A DNA stretch of 64,000 bases from the NCBI RefSeq assembly GCF_012489685.1, contig NC_080042.1:41406066-41470065 (forward strand). The letters are read 5' to 3'. Made by a program: the position numbers and the translations under genes. The notes beneath the pieces are model-generated. The model had not been told where the DNA came from, ran no database searches, and saw nothing but the letters and a program-made list of their open reading frames with translations. This stretch comes from Lotus japonicus (lineage: Eukaryota; Streptophyta; Magnoliopsida; Fabales; Fabaceae). The first letter of the stretch is position 1; each line of letters starts with the position of its first letter. Below, in pieces: positions 1-10,842 of this stretch.

Positions 1-2
1 AT

Positions 3-1796
3 CCTACGCATGATTTGGAATTGGCTGCTATAGTGTATGCTCTCAAGATTTGGAGGCATTACCTGTATGGTAGTACATTCACGATCTACAGTAATCACAA
101 GAGTCTGAAGTACCTGTTCGACCAGAAAGATTTGAACATGAGACAGCGAAGATGGATGGAATTTCTTCAAGACTACGAGTTTGACCTACAGTATCATCCG
201 GGGAAAACCAATGTTGTAGCTGACGCTCTTAGTCGAAAGGCTATGCATGTATCCTCGTTGATGGTCAAGGAGTTAGAACTGCTGGAGGCGTTCTGAGATA
301 TGAGTTTGGAGGTGAAGATAGCTCCAGGGAAGCTTAGTTTCGGGATGGTGACGGTGTCGAGTGGGCTCTTGGATGAGATCAAATCGAAGCAAGAGACCGA
401 TGAAGGATTGCTTGACTGGCGCAAACTAGTTACTCAAGGGAAGGCACCAGAGTTTGTTGTCGGAAACGATAACATCCTGCGTTGTAGAGGGCGAGTTTGT
501 GTGCCCAATGACACAACTATGAGAAGGTTGATCTTGGATGAAGGTCACAAGAGCAGGTTGAGCATTCATCCGGGAATGAACAAGATGTATCAAGACCTGA
601 AACTTCATTTCTGGTGGCCTGGAATGAAGAAACAAGTAGCTGAGTACGTATCGACGTGTTTGACATGTCAGAAGGAAAAGGTGGAACATCAGAAGCCAGC
701 AGGAAAACTACAGTCGTTGGATGTTCCGGAGTGGAAATGGGATAGCATCTCCATGGACTTCGTGACGGCATTGCCCCTAACACGAAGGAGATTTGATGCA
801 ATATGGGTAGTGGTGGATCGATTGACGAAGACTGGTCATTTCGTGCCGATCAATCTGAACTACAAAGTGGAGAAACTAGCAGAGATCTACATTGCAGAGA
901 TTGTTCGTCTGCATGGTGTACCGTCTAGCATTGTGTCGGACAGAGATCCGAGGTTTACCTCGCATTTCTGGGGAGCTTTGCAACAAGCCTTGGGAACCAA
1001 GTTGAGATTGAGTTCCGCTTATCATCCACAGACGGATGGGCAAACCGAAAGGACTATTCAATCCTTGGAGGATTTGCTAACAGCTTGTGTGCTAGACCAT
1101 AAAGGAAGCTGGGATGAGTTTTTACCGCTGCTTGAGTTCACCTACAACAATAGTTTTCATGCAAGCATCGGGATGGCACCTTATGAAGCTTTGTATGGTC
1201 GGAGGTGTCGTACGCCTTTGTGCTGGCATCAAGATGGGAAGAACTTGTTGATTGGACCTGAGTTGGTTCAGAAAACCACCGAAGAAGTAAAGCGAATCCA
1301 AGAAAAGATGAGGATCTCGCAGAGTCGTCAGAAGAGTTACACTGACAATCGAAGGAAAGAGCTGGAATTTCAAGCTGGAGATCATGTCTTCTTACGGGTT
1401 ACCCAGATGACAGGTGTCGGAAGGGCGATCAAGTCTAAGAAGCTTACTCCAAAATTCATTGGACCGTACCAAATAACGGAACGAGTTGGGCCAGTGGCAT
1501 ATAGGATTGCGTTGCCGCCTTTCCTATCCAATATCCATGATGTACTTCATGTGTCGCAGTTTCAGAAGTACATGGCTGATGATTCTCATGTTCTTGAACC
1601 TGATGACATTCAGCTAAAGGATGATCTGACGATGGTGATGCCACCCATCAAGATCGTCGACAGGAGCACGAAGCGCTTGAGAAACAAGGAGGTGTCCTTG
1701 GTAAAGGTCGTGTGGAATCAAGCTACGGGCGACGCGACATGGGAATTAGAGGATAAAATGCTGGAGTCACATCCCGATTTGTTTGTAAACCCTTAA
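3..1796 (+). pseudogene. gypsy pol remnant: RNase H, integrase and chromodomain-like tail, one in-frame stop
   Basis: The frame is open from base 3, so it enters from outside the window. The first ~97 codons are the RNase H end: the acidic residue in LELAAI is present, but the usual TDH/SDH motif reads SNH (AAT at 93-95), losing an acidic active-site residue. A TGA at 294-296 breaks the frame, which continues in phase. In the 498-residue part after the stop, the integrase zinc finger is H83/H90 with C120/C123, and the catalytic acids are D153, D214 and E250 with the normal 35-residue spacing. The last ~60 residues (VKVVWN, ATWELE) match the chromodomain-like tail of plant chromoviruses. The protein would process and insert element cDNA. 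This copy is probably inactive because of the stop and the RNase H change, although the integrase part looks complete. Confidence 0.92.
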
Positions 1797-1816
1797 GTTT
1801 CGAGGGCGAAACTGTT

Positions 1817-1829
1817 TTAAGGGGGGTGG
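1817..1829 (+). other. polypurine tract of the gypsy element
   Basis: A TTAAGGGGGGTGG run lies just before the LTR start TGTAAGG at 1833. This is the expected primer site for plus-strand DNA synthesis. Confidence 0.75.
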
Positions 1830-2234
1830 TATTGTAAGGCCCTGAACTCATGTTGTATTGTGCAAGTGAAAAATTGAATAAAGTGAGGGTTTTGTCCAAG
1901 TTTGAAAAATTTACAGATTACAACTGTCAACTTGTGTGAATTTTTAGAGGGTCTTAACGATCTCATTTGGGAAAAGTTCCTTCATGAGAGTTGTATCCCT
2001 TTAAGTGTAGCGAATTCTCGAAGTGGAATCAGGTCATTCAGACCTCTATAGCTCGAGATATTCGAATTTTACCGAGCAAGGTTCTGGCTGAAAAGTGCCA
2101 GCGAACTAATTGATGTATTTTTATTTTAATTCCGAATTTGGTTGGGTTTTTAATTAAAAAGAGTTGGGTTTTAATTATGTTCAGACCTGATTAGGGTTTT
2201 AATTAGTGGGTCAAAGGTTTATGTGATTTGGGCT

Positions 2235-2240
2235 TATAAA
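2235..2240 (+). promoter_or_regulatory. TATA box of LTR-1
   Basis: TATAAA sits about 400 bp into the LTR and is followed by a GA-repeat leader. Transcription would start near 2265. Six related LTRs in this window have a TATA box about 90-360 bp before a splice donor. Confidence 0.65.
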
Positions 2241-2596
2241 GGGAAAAGCAAAACCCTAGCCCACATGTTGGATTGCATGGGGTTTTAGTCAAGGGGGGAA
2301 AACCCTATTTTCTTCACAAATCAGAAAATAGAATTGCACCACATCTTCACGTGAAAACCTGAGAGAGAGAACAGAGAGAGAACTCGAGAGAGAGAGAGCA
2401 AGGGGGAGCCGCCGCCTAGCCCAGCCGCCACCACCGCCGGAAACGCCGTGCGCCGCGCACCGCGCGCGCGAGTAAGGGAGAGAGCGACGAGAGAGTGAGG
2501 GACCGCGAGGAGGAAGGAAAGAAAGGGAACTTGGACAGCAGCCTTGAAAACCCTTCTTCAACACCCAATTTCTCATTTTCTTCACACCAAAACAAG

Positions 2597-3555
2597 GTAA
2601 GGGCTGGTCCTAGGACTTGGGTAGCATGTCTAGGTCATATTGCCATGTTTTGTCATGATTTTATGTATGATCTTGATTGGTTTCTTGAAGCCTTTGAACA
2701 TGTGTTGTTGCTGGACTTTTTCCACATGATGTTAGGTTATGCTATGATTATATTACTATATTTGGTGAAGGTTATGATGCCATGATAAGTTTACATGCAT
2801 GATTGCAAACTTTGCTGTGCAAAATTACTTGTTTCAACATGACTATGATGAATATTTGAGTTCTAGAAATTTTTGTGGATATGTTGATGTTTGGGGACTA
2901 TACAATGCTTGTGGGTATGAAAAGAAAGAAAGAAAAGTTTTTGCAAAACCCTAGGGACCATTGCATGGTTCGGCCGAACCCAATTTTGGGGGTTTCGGGC
3001 CATTCTTTCTTTCGTTTTCATGCTCAAGTCGTATGAGTTCTCGCTTGATGGGTTTATAATGAATTATAATGCATGAGTTAGTGTTTATGTTGTCTATCCG
3101 AATAACTGTTTCAAAAGGGTCGCTCATCTAGCTGTAATTCCCGATGTGTCTGTGATCGCTTATTTGTTATATTTATTTGTCGAATATTGGACATAGGTCT
3201 AGTGAAGACTATAGGCCAAGAAAACAATGGTGCCGTTAGAGAAAAATGGTAGCTTGCACGCGAGGGAGATTTGTGGATCAGTGGATCCTCGTGATTTGGT
3301 TGACTGCGGTCACCGTGATATTTTTGTGAAGTATTGCAGCTTCACGTGATTATACATCTGCGGATGTATGTGATTGGCCAAGGCAGGTTTGGTGGGTTGT
3401 GTGATGTGAGGTTTCGTTAGTAACTGACTAACTGACTTTTTCCCATAAAAGACATACAATGTACTTATATTGTGTACTGTTGATTTTGTCATTATTATTT
3501 CTGTTGGACCTGACCCTGTTATTTGTTCTATGTGTTTATTTGGGGGGGGGGTTAG
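2597..3555 (+). other. predicted intron inside LTR-1
   Basis: The donor AAG|GTAAGG at 2597 is near-perfect and is repeated in the related LTR at 43612. The 3' side has CTGACCC (branch-point-like), a T-rich stretch, a G run and TTAG, followed immediately by the ATG of the LTR ORF. No RNA evidence is available, so this is an inference from conserved arrangement across LTRs. Confidence 0.5.
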
Positions 3556-4029
3556 ATGCCGACCTCTATGATAGTGGAGACTATCACGAGGTGGGAGATC
3601 GTTCTGGATAGGCCAGAGGAAGACCGGCTCTGGGAGACCGACAATTCCAGAGTTTGGAGGATCTATGTCGGCGGTGCGGTGCTCTTGGAAAGGAACAGGA
3701 ATGGAACGATCATAAGAAGCAAGATTCTAAAGGATGGGTCAGTGATGTGACCGCATCCTCCATCTAGGTTTCAGAAGGACAAAGAAGAAGAAGACCCTTC
3801 GGAGGACATGGAGGAAGATCCTTCGGAGGATACGATAGTGGAGTCACGCTTGCAAGTGGAGGAGGAGGCAGTGGAGCCTCCACCACCTGAGGCCAAGCCG
3901 GAAGTTCGTGCGCAGCGCGTTCCGGGGCGTTACATTGTGGGGCCTCGGAGGAGTGTGATCAAGCTAGAGGGGGCCAAGAAGAGGGTGCGAGAAGCAGAAG
4001 CTGCTAATCCTGAACGGGATCTGGACTAG
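3556..4029 (+). pseudogene. LTR-borne ORF (LTR-1 copy), one in-frame stop
   Basis: The ATG follows the predicted acceptor directly. The 158-codon frame has one TGA at 3748-3750 and continues in phase to a stop at 4029. The N-terminal part shares the spacing of the other LTR ORFs: an aromatic-E pair (RWEI), then W, D and Y-x-G (IYVGG), then a PPSRF stretch matching PPPRF of the copy at 44673. An acidic block with EEEDPSED and EEDPSED follows, then a basic C-terminus (KKRVRE). It lacks the V/I-rich acid tail of the other copies. I recognise no known family and the function is unknown. The repeated architecture in other LTRs argues that this was once coding. Confidence 0.55.
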
Positions 4030-4348
4030 GGTTTTCCTTTCTGTGGGTTTGAGAGACCGTATCGGACTATCATCTATTTTTCTTGTTTTTGGGATTTATT
4101 TATTGTAGGGCTTTCGCCCAAGGATTCGTTTATTGTACTATTGGTTTTATGGTTATCTTTTATTTAAAGAGTTATTTTATTCAGAAACGTTTGTCGTGTT
4201 TATTCCGCAAATCTACTCGTGAAGGTTAAGTTTCAAAATAATTGGATTTTGTCAATAAATCAAGATTAATAAATGAACGGCGAAAATGCTTTGTGAAAAT
4301 AGTGATGTTTGGTTTTCTGTGTGACACTCGAGAAATCGGGGCGTTACA

Positions 4349-4734
4349 TTCGACGTTTTTTTTGGGGGGGGGGATTTCGTGATCAATAAGGGGATGGGCT
4401 TATGATCGATCCGATTGTTGATTGGTAACGTTACTCTGTTCGTTCGTTGGTAGGAAATTTCCAAGTGTAGACCTAGCTTCAAGGAGCAATCCGAGACTTC
4501 TAGGACAGCGTACCTTTGAGGTAAGGGCACTTCGGCTACAGTCTATAATTTTTTATTGTGATTGTATGACTATGAAATGTTAAGGACCTTATGATATATG
4601 AATATGCTAGTAAGGGCACCTCGGCCTCGGCCTAGATAAATTGTTTTGTGATTGTGATTGTTAGAAAACATGATACTAGGACTATTGATGTGCTAGATAT
4701 GCTATATGATGTGAAGGTATGAAAAACGATAGAA
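4349..4734 (+). mobile_element. fragment of another gypsy-type LTR
   Basis: This stretch has no ORF of interest. It resembles the middle of the gypsy LTRs elsewhere in the window, with a GAG|GTAAGGGCA donor-like sequence near 4518 and the recurrent phrase about a 'ggtaagggcac' junction. LTR-1 ends inside it and the SIRE-like LTR starts after it. A G10 run lies near 4366. Confidence 0.4.
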
Positions 4735-6376
4735 AGGGGGGGGGTTTGAATAGTGTTTTCAATAAAAGACTTTTCTTTCTTGAGATTTAGACAAATCTCT
4801 CGAACAAACAACACAAGGTGCAAAGATAAGAGATGAAGAGAAGCACACGAGTATTTTATCCTGGTTCACTTGATAAATCCCTCAAGCTAATCAAGTCCAC
4901 GCGTTAAGGTGATTTCTTCCTTCTTAGAATGAAGGCAATCCACTATTCAATTTTTGTTACAACTGCACTAGCAACCTGCACAGTTACTAACAACACAATG
5001 AACTGGCAAACACTAAGATTCACTCTCTTAGTCTTCTTAAGGAGCTGACCAACCTTGGTCCCTTAAGGAAATTAAACTAACTGTTTGAAGGTTTTGGGTT
5101 TACAATGAGTGCTTCTGAAAAAGCTAAGGTAAACACAGTAAGAACTATTGAAGAAAGATTGCTAAGAGAATATTGAATGGTTGCTTTAAGCTTATACAAG
5201 GTTTCTTACCCACTTCTTTCATCTTCAGCCTCTATTTATACTCCAAGGATTAGGGTTGTATTCGTTGTTTGAAATGCTACCGTTGGAGGGCAAATCCGGA
5301 ACTTCCAGATTCTGTTGTGGCTGAAGATCTTAGGTAAGGTCGTCAGGATAGTACAATTGCTTTTGTACTTGGACAGCGACGTGAGCCTTATCCTAGTTGA
5401 CTTCTGATCAGACGACGCTTCATGTTGGAACTTGTGAGGCTTGGTGATCAGAGTCAGAGGGAAGCTTGGATCCTCTGACCTTCGTATCTTCTGCTTCTGG
5501 TTATCAGAGTTGGAAGTACTTGGTCTTCAGAGCCAGCTTACTCTTGGACTTCAGAATCTTCACTACTTAGCTTCTGGACCTTCAGAGCCTCTGGACCTTC
5601 AGAGCTTCTGGACCTTCAAAGCTTCTGGTCTTCAGAACTTGAAGTGATCTGAATCCACATCAGAGCTTATCATCTTCAAAACTTCTGAAGCATATACTAC
5701 TCTTTCATCAGAACATAGTGAGTGCGAAAGCGTTGCGTTGGTTACTCTTTGGGCTAAATGCTTCTGATAGTTGTGAGTATTGACCAGAGTCAGAGCCTGT
5801 CATATAAACACTCAGAAAACAATGTTAGAGTACCACAATTGTTCATACACAATAGTTAACATGTAATCATCAAAACATAGAGTTGTACTATGTAACACCC
5901 CGATTTCGGTGGCATCACTTTAGTAACCAAAATAAACTTAATGCGGAAAAACGTGAATATTTTTTTTTTTCGATAATAACTAAGACAAGACTGAATTAAA
6001 TAAAACCCAACAATAACAATAATCAGAACTAATATACAATATATACACAGCCCCCGCTGTAGTAGCAACCTCGTCACGAGTAACCTCCAGTGACGGAAAG
6101 AAAAGTGCAACGCCCGTAGGCAATATATACAACCAAATGAAAAGGTGAAGTGCCCGCAACACTATCCCTCAAAACTGAGAATCAGCTGACCCAATGGCCT
6201 GAAAATAAGACTTCCTAAGTCCAACCAACTCTCTGTGATTCCCGTAAGGAAACCACACAAAAAGCTATAGGCGGATCTACCCTGTCCCCTAAGTAACAAA
6301 TGAAGCAAGACTGTCAGAGCTAAAACTCTACTCCTACACTAATCCTAACTCGAGGAGCTCATACCAACACTCAAAA

Positions 6377-6856
6377 CTATGTGCTAGCATGATCGTCGTC
6401 TGAATCAGAATCCAGAACGACCAAGTCTACTAACCCTATCCGTCCTCCCCTCGCAACCGCAGTGCGCTCCGACGCTGGACTCACGGGCTTAGGGCCCGAA
6501 CCCTGATCATCAATGATCGCAACAGAGGGTGCACTAGACCCTGCCGAAGGCACTCCCACTGGAATCTCCTCTGAGGGATCCTCCTCCTCTGAAGATGACG
6601 GTGGCGGCGGTGCTCCTCCGAATCCTGGTCCGCAGTGAACGCCCGGTGGCAAGTTGAAGCTGATAGAGCATCGCCTCAACACTCCTGACCTCAAGAGTCC
6701 TCCCCTGTCCACGTGATCCTCCATGATACGCCCCGAATACGTCGCTCGGTGGCTCGCGGGGTCAACCACCCACGACCCGGGGTCGTCCTGATCGATCATC
6801 TCATACCTAATCCCCCCCGAAGGGTGGACCATGGTGTACCAGTCCGCAATATTCAT
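6377..6856 (-). CDS. LTR-borne ORF, open copy in solo LTR-A (159 aa)
   Basis: I start it at the ATG at 6856 because the base pair before it is CAG, the acceptor position conserved in all LTR copies; an upstream in-frame ATG at 6907 would add 17 residues of likely intron. Residues ~2-75 form the conserved domain: ADWY, RYEMI, WVVD, HRATYSG, GVLRR, NLPPGVHC. A proline run and the acidic SSSEEEDPSEE follow. The C-terminus VDLVVLDSDSDDD is hydrophobic-then-acidic, like a SUMO-interaction motif. It is an unknown family with no catalytic motif seen. Since it lies in a solo LTR it no longer depends on a full element. Expression is unproven. Confidence 0.6.
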   Translation of the reverse strand: MNIADWYTMVHPSGGIRYEMIDQDDPGSWVVDPASHRATYSGRIMEDHVDRGGLLRSGVLRRCSISFNLPPGVHCGPGFGGAPPPPSSSEEEDPSEEIPVGVPSAGSSAPSVAIIDDQGSGPKPVSPASERTAVARGGRIGLVDLVVLDSDSDDDHAST

Positions 6857-9036
6857 CTGACAAAAGGCGTTGTCCGCCAAAACACACACAGAAGACGCGA
6901 GGGTCAACTCTAAAGAACTATGTAGATAATAAACCCAATAGGTACAATTAATAGATAGCCACTTAGGCTTATAACTAGAGATATCATTCCTAGGGTTGCA
7001 TGTTCCACAAAATCATAACGACAATAATAACAATTAGCATGTTCCAAGTAAGTTTATCAAATAGCAACCACACTCATCAACTAAGTCAGTATGCATGTTG
7101 CGTGATATGTATGCAGGTTAACCCAGTCAACCAATATGCAATCCGGAACGGATGGACATCATCGGATCAGCCCTTCACCAGCCACGGTGGTGCCATTTCG
7201 GCCCGTGATGCCTCTTACTCCAACAGGGGTAGTCAGATCAGCAGTAAACCCGTAGGTCTGCCATTTCGGTCTGCTACAAGAGACGTCTACAAACGCTCTT
7301 TCACGACATTCCGGGTCTTATGACCATTTTGGAAACCGACGAGGTCCAGAGTACGTCCTGTGTTAATACCTCATTAATGTTGCATGTATGCAAAATGATT
7401 AGTCAAACAACGTCTCCGACCTCACTCGACACGTCGCCACGTGTTCTAGGGAAGTTAAAGTCTCTAAAAGCTTACCCTAAGGTAAAGTCGATTCTGCGAC
7501 CAAAAGACACACTTCATAACGACACATAGCTGCTCCAACAGCACCACAACACACGCTGCTCCAACAGCACAATAACACACGCTGCTCCAACAGCACAACA
7601 ATAAACGCTGCTCCAACAGCACAACATCAAACGCTGCTCCAACAGCACAACGACAACATACTCAACACTTGGATCCGACGACACTCCTCGTTTTCCAAAA
7701 TTAAGATTTCACTTCCAATGCCTTCCTTCGAGGTTGTTATCATTACTTAAAGATTTAGAGGTTATTTAAGGTCTTATGAGTTTTCTTTATAAAATAGATT
7801 CCATTTTGTCTTATCGCAAGTCTTATACATTTGCAGGATCTCCCAATCCCAAGTCGCTTCCAGAGGATGTCTCGATCCACTAAACAAAATCAAGGCCCGA
7901 ACCTCGTTCGTCCTATCAAACTTTCTCAAAACTCTCAAAATAAAATCGGCATGACCTGCCCGCTATTCTCACCATTCAGAATCTCAGATTTCCAGTGTAA
8001 AGCATATTTAAATCATCACAATCAACAACATGTCATATATCAAGAAATCTCAACATTAACACTTAGCACTTAGCATATAAAGCATGCACCACACATCCTA
8101 GATTACCCACATAGCACATAGCATGTAAGTCAATCTTCAAAAACATTCAGTAGATGAATCATCTACATTGTCAGCCGAAGCCTCAGAAAACATTTTCAAT
8201 CACACACAATCTCAGTGCATAAACAGTAAACAATGTCGAAACATCGACCCTAAGCATTAACTAGAGATTCAGTGAGAAGCCCTCACCTGAAAGTTCTCCA
8301 GAATTATCAACTAGTGCTTCCTCGCACTCAAAGTGTTGGTCCTCGGGGAAATCCTCAAAAGTACCTTTACAATGAAATCACAGAATACTATAATAATCTA
8401 TCGGAACTAAGCTATCGATACTTACTAAGGTTACTCGAAGTAATCTATACTCTAAGGTACGATAATCTAGCGCGAAAAGACAAGTTTTCGGAAAAGGAAA
8501 TTTCCTCCTCCCCCCTCTAATAGGCTCGGCCACTTTTCACAATTAAGGGGCTCGATTTTTCTTCGATCAAACTTGGTTCCTATGCTTTCATAAGCCGTAA
8601 CTAAGGGTATTCTGAACTCGGAAAAATTATCGGATCAAAAACTGTCGCAGGGGTATTTTGGTCATGATTTTTAACTTAGGATTTTCAAAACTGAAATCCC
8701 AAAAATAAAATTTTGCAGGGACGTCACCAACGACGTTTATGACAACTAATCCTACTAGCACTAAGCTAAGGCGATAGTTTTCAGCCTAAAGGTTGGAACT
8801 TTACTCAAAAACTACATAAATGGGTATTTTAGGCTAGAATTGATTCCGGCGGAATTCCGGCGACATAACGGAAAATCTAATCCGGCAGAAGTGATCTTGG
8901 GCACATATAGAAGAGGTTTAGAATCAGAAATGAAAGATTCAGGATAGTTTTACAAAAACCCATAAACTATCCGCTCAGAAAACTCTACAGAAAAGCTATG
9001 GAAAAAGCGATCGGAGGTAAGGATTAGCGACTATAC
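6857..9036 (-). other. predicted intron inside LTR-A
   Basis: The minus-strand donor TTCGAG|GTATAG at 9036 lies ~140 nt after the TATA box. The acceptor TGTCAG abuts the ATG at 6856, with GTTGACCC upstream as a possible branch point. It includes the 7528-7655 minisatellite. Confidence 0.4.
7528..7655. repeat. minisatellite in LTR-A intron
   Basis: Five units of about 28 bp contain the core GCTGCTCCAACAGC, a short palindrome (GCTG/CAGC, 6-base loop). It lies in the predicted intron of the LTR gene, comparable in position to the unrelated arrays of LTR-2, LTR-3 and the 39126 LTR. Confidence 0.85.
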
Positions 9037-9177
9037 CTCGAAGCCTTGATGCAGCAACTGATTGATCGACGATCAAGCAAGGTTTGAACAAAAACTCTTC
9101 TTCCTTCTTCCTTGTTCTTGGCCGCGGGTTTGAAGAGAGAAAATGGAGGAGAATTTGAGTTTTTCTTCCTTTCTTTG

Positions 9178-9187
9178 CTATATATAG
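9178..9187 (-). promoter_or_regulatory. TATA box of LTR-A
   Basis: CTATATATAG on the minus strand, ~140 nt before the predicted donor, with the same spacing as the TATA boxes at 13649 and 39830. Confidence 0.6.
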
Positions 9188-10842
9188 AAGGTGGAAATTC
9201 GCGGGAAAATGAAAGTTTCGCGAATCTGATTTTTCCGGCGTCATTCTCCATGAATTATTAGATATGTTTTGGCAAAAGAATTCCAAAACTATAAAGAGGT
9301 CTCCTTGTATTTTTGGCAACTAAAGCATAGTTGGTATAAAACTATTTTACCCGATAAGTTGCTTTTTGCATCGAATGTCGGAATAGAAAACTTCCTTCGG
9401 AAGAAAGATTGAAATCATCAAGAGAAATGGGTGTACGCGTGTAGAATATTCATTTGAAGCTCTGAATAGATAAAGTCCCCATAGTCGGGTGATTCTAGGG
9501 TTTTGAAATACCAGGGATTCGGTTTCGGCAAACTTCCGATGATTGAAATCGGACGTTCGTAGATCCTAGAGTTTCGCCTCGAAACGATTGTGATATATGG
9601 AAAAAGAGAAGTTCTAACATTTCTCTGAAGATTTTTTGGAATTAACTTCCGTCGTGCCTAAAAGTGAAAATTAGCTATATACTAGGGTTTCTGACCTAGG
9701 TTAAGCGTATAACGATCGTACTATAACTTTTATCGATCATGATGTAATCCTTTGAACTTTTCCTGAACTTTCTCCTTCATAAATATATTTCATTTAATAA
9801 ACTTTCGTTCAGGTTTCCCTTCACATTACATCAACCCTAATCGTGAATAAGAAGTTTATTCACTTAGCATGAACTTAAAAACTCGGGCCTTACATTACTA
9901 CATGACCAAATCTTGGTCTTGCAATCTCCCCCTTTTTGATGATGACAAAACTAAGTATTTTGATGAACAATTCTTAAACAATAAACTGAATACACTCAGA
10001 GTTTAGGGTATCAGAGGTAAACTTATCCTGAGACGTATGATTTATTTTGCTCGTCCTGAATCCAAGTCACAGCTTGATTCTGAGCTTAGCTCCCCCTGAA
10101 TCCAAGACTTAATAAAAACATTAGTAATATCTAGATTCTGAGCTAAAATGAAGGTGATCATTCGTTATATCAGTCAGATTGATATATATATAGGATTATC
10201 AGAGCGCATGAATAATCATAGTCAAAACAAGGAAAAGTATCAGAGTCAACCGATTTAAGCATACGATCACTTCTGACGAAGTGAAAATGTATTCCTTGCT
10301 AGTGCCCCACTGACAGATCTATGGTCATAAATATGGATCACTTAATTCTCCAAAAGAAAAGAAATCACACTAACTGTAACACCCCGATTTCCAGGTGTCA
10401 CTTTAGTAACCAAAAATAAACTTTACGTGAAAACAGGTAATTTTTTTTTTCGTTTGATTCCTTTAAATAAAAGCGATAAAGAAATAAAGACAAAACCCAA
10501 CGACTAAACAAACCGATATACAATATAAACACTTGTACAGCCTCAGCTGCACTCTCCCGTCACGCGCACTCGCAGTGACTCCATAGTAGTAAGCCCGCAG
10601 GCAAATATATACAAACTAGTACTGTAAGCAAAGGTATCAAAATACAGTTATCCAAAGAGAAAGTCGGCACCCAAAAATGGCCTGAACAAAAGACCCCTAT
10701 ACTCCGACAGACTCTCTGTGATCCTCCTCAAAAGAACCACACAAAAAGCCACACATCGGAACCTACCCTGTCCCAAAAAGACTGACGATCAGAGCTCTAC
10801 ACAAAAAAATGACGCTAGCCTAACCTACCCTCCCAGCTCAGC

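Larger units (their letters stand above)
1..4348 (+). mobile_element. 3' half of a Ty3/gypsy chromovirus-type LTR retrotransposon (Tekay-like)
   Basis: The order RNase H, zinc-binding integrase, DDE core, chromodomain-like tail, polypurine tract and LTR is that of the 3' half of a plant gypsy chromovirus. The 5' half lies outside the window. The LTR starts TGTAAGGCCC and ends GGGCGTTACA. The copy is defective, with an in-frame stop and a changed RNase H acidic residue. It appears to be inserted in an older LTR fragment that resumes at 4349. Tekay is my best clade guess from the integrase tail; a reverse transcriptase tree would decide. Confidence 0.9.
1833..4348 (+). mobile_element. gypsy 3' LTR (LTR-1, 2516 bp) carrying an internal gene-like unit
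   Basis: It begins TGTAAGGCCC and ends GCGTTACA, giving short inverted ends TGTAA/TTACA. It contains a TATA box at 2235, a GA-rich then GC-rich leader (about 2355-2490), a consensus splice donor at 2597, a 10-G run and an AG acceptor at 3554-3555, and an ORF from 3556. It is the same subfamily as the truncated LTR at 43086-45595: both share the segment around 3117-3145 / 44147-44175 almost exactly. Confidence 0.85.
5891..9895 (-). mobile_element. solo gypsy LTR (LTR-A, 4005 bp) with TSD TACTA
   Basis: The plus strand reads TGTAACACCCC at the left end and CCTTACAT at the right. The flanks are TACTA at 5886-5890 and 9896-9900, a perfect 5 bp target duplication. No internal region is present, so LTR-LTR recombination has left a solo LTR inside the SIRE-like element. 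It contains a complete LTR gene unit on the minus strand: TATA at 9178, donor at 9036 and an ORF at 6856-6377. Confidence 0.85.
4735..10374 (-). mobile_element. SIRE-like Copia LTR and 3' interior, split by a solo LTR
   Basis: Bases 4735-5890 and 9896-10374 are one Copia sequence once the solo LTR at 5891-9895 is removed. The signature is the minus-strand run AAAAAGGGGGAGA (polypurine tract, near 9926-9938) followed by TTGCAAGACC, typical of SIRE/Maximus elements. The ~1.2 kb LTR lies to its left and non-coding 3' interior to its right, up to 10374. CTTCAGAGCTTCTGG-like short repeats occur at 5540-5640. No gag-pol is left. The outer boundaries are approximate. Confidence 0.65.

Noticed and set aside
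2289..2785. Arg/Ser/Pro-rich frames near the GC-rich leader of LTR-1
   Set aside because: They lie over a GA repeat and GCC-rich leader, cross the predicted donor and are not kept in LTR-C.
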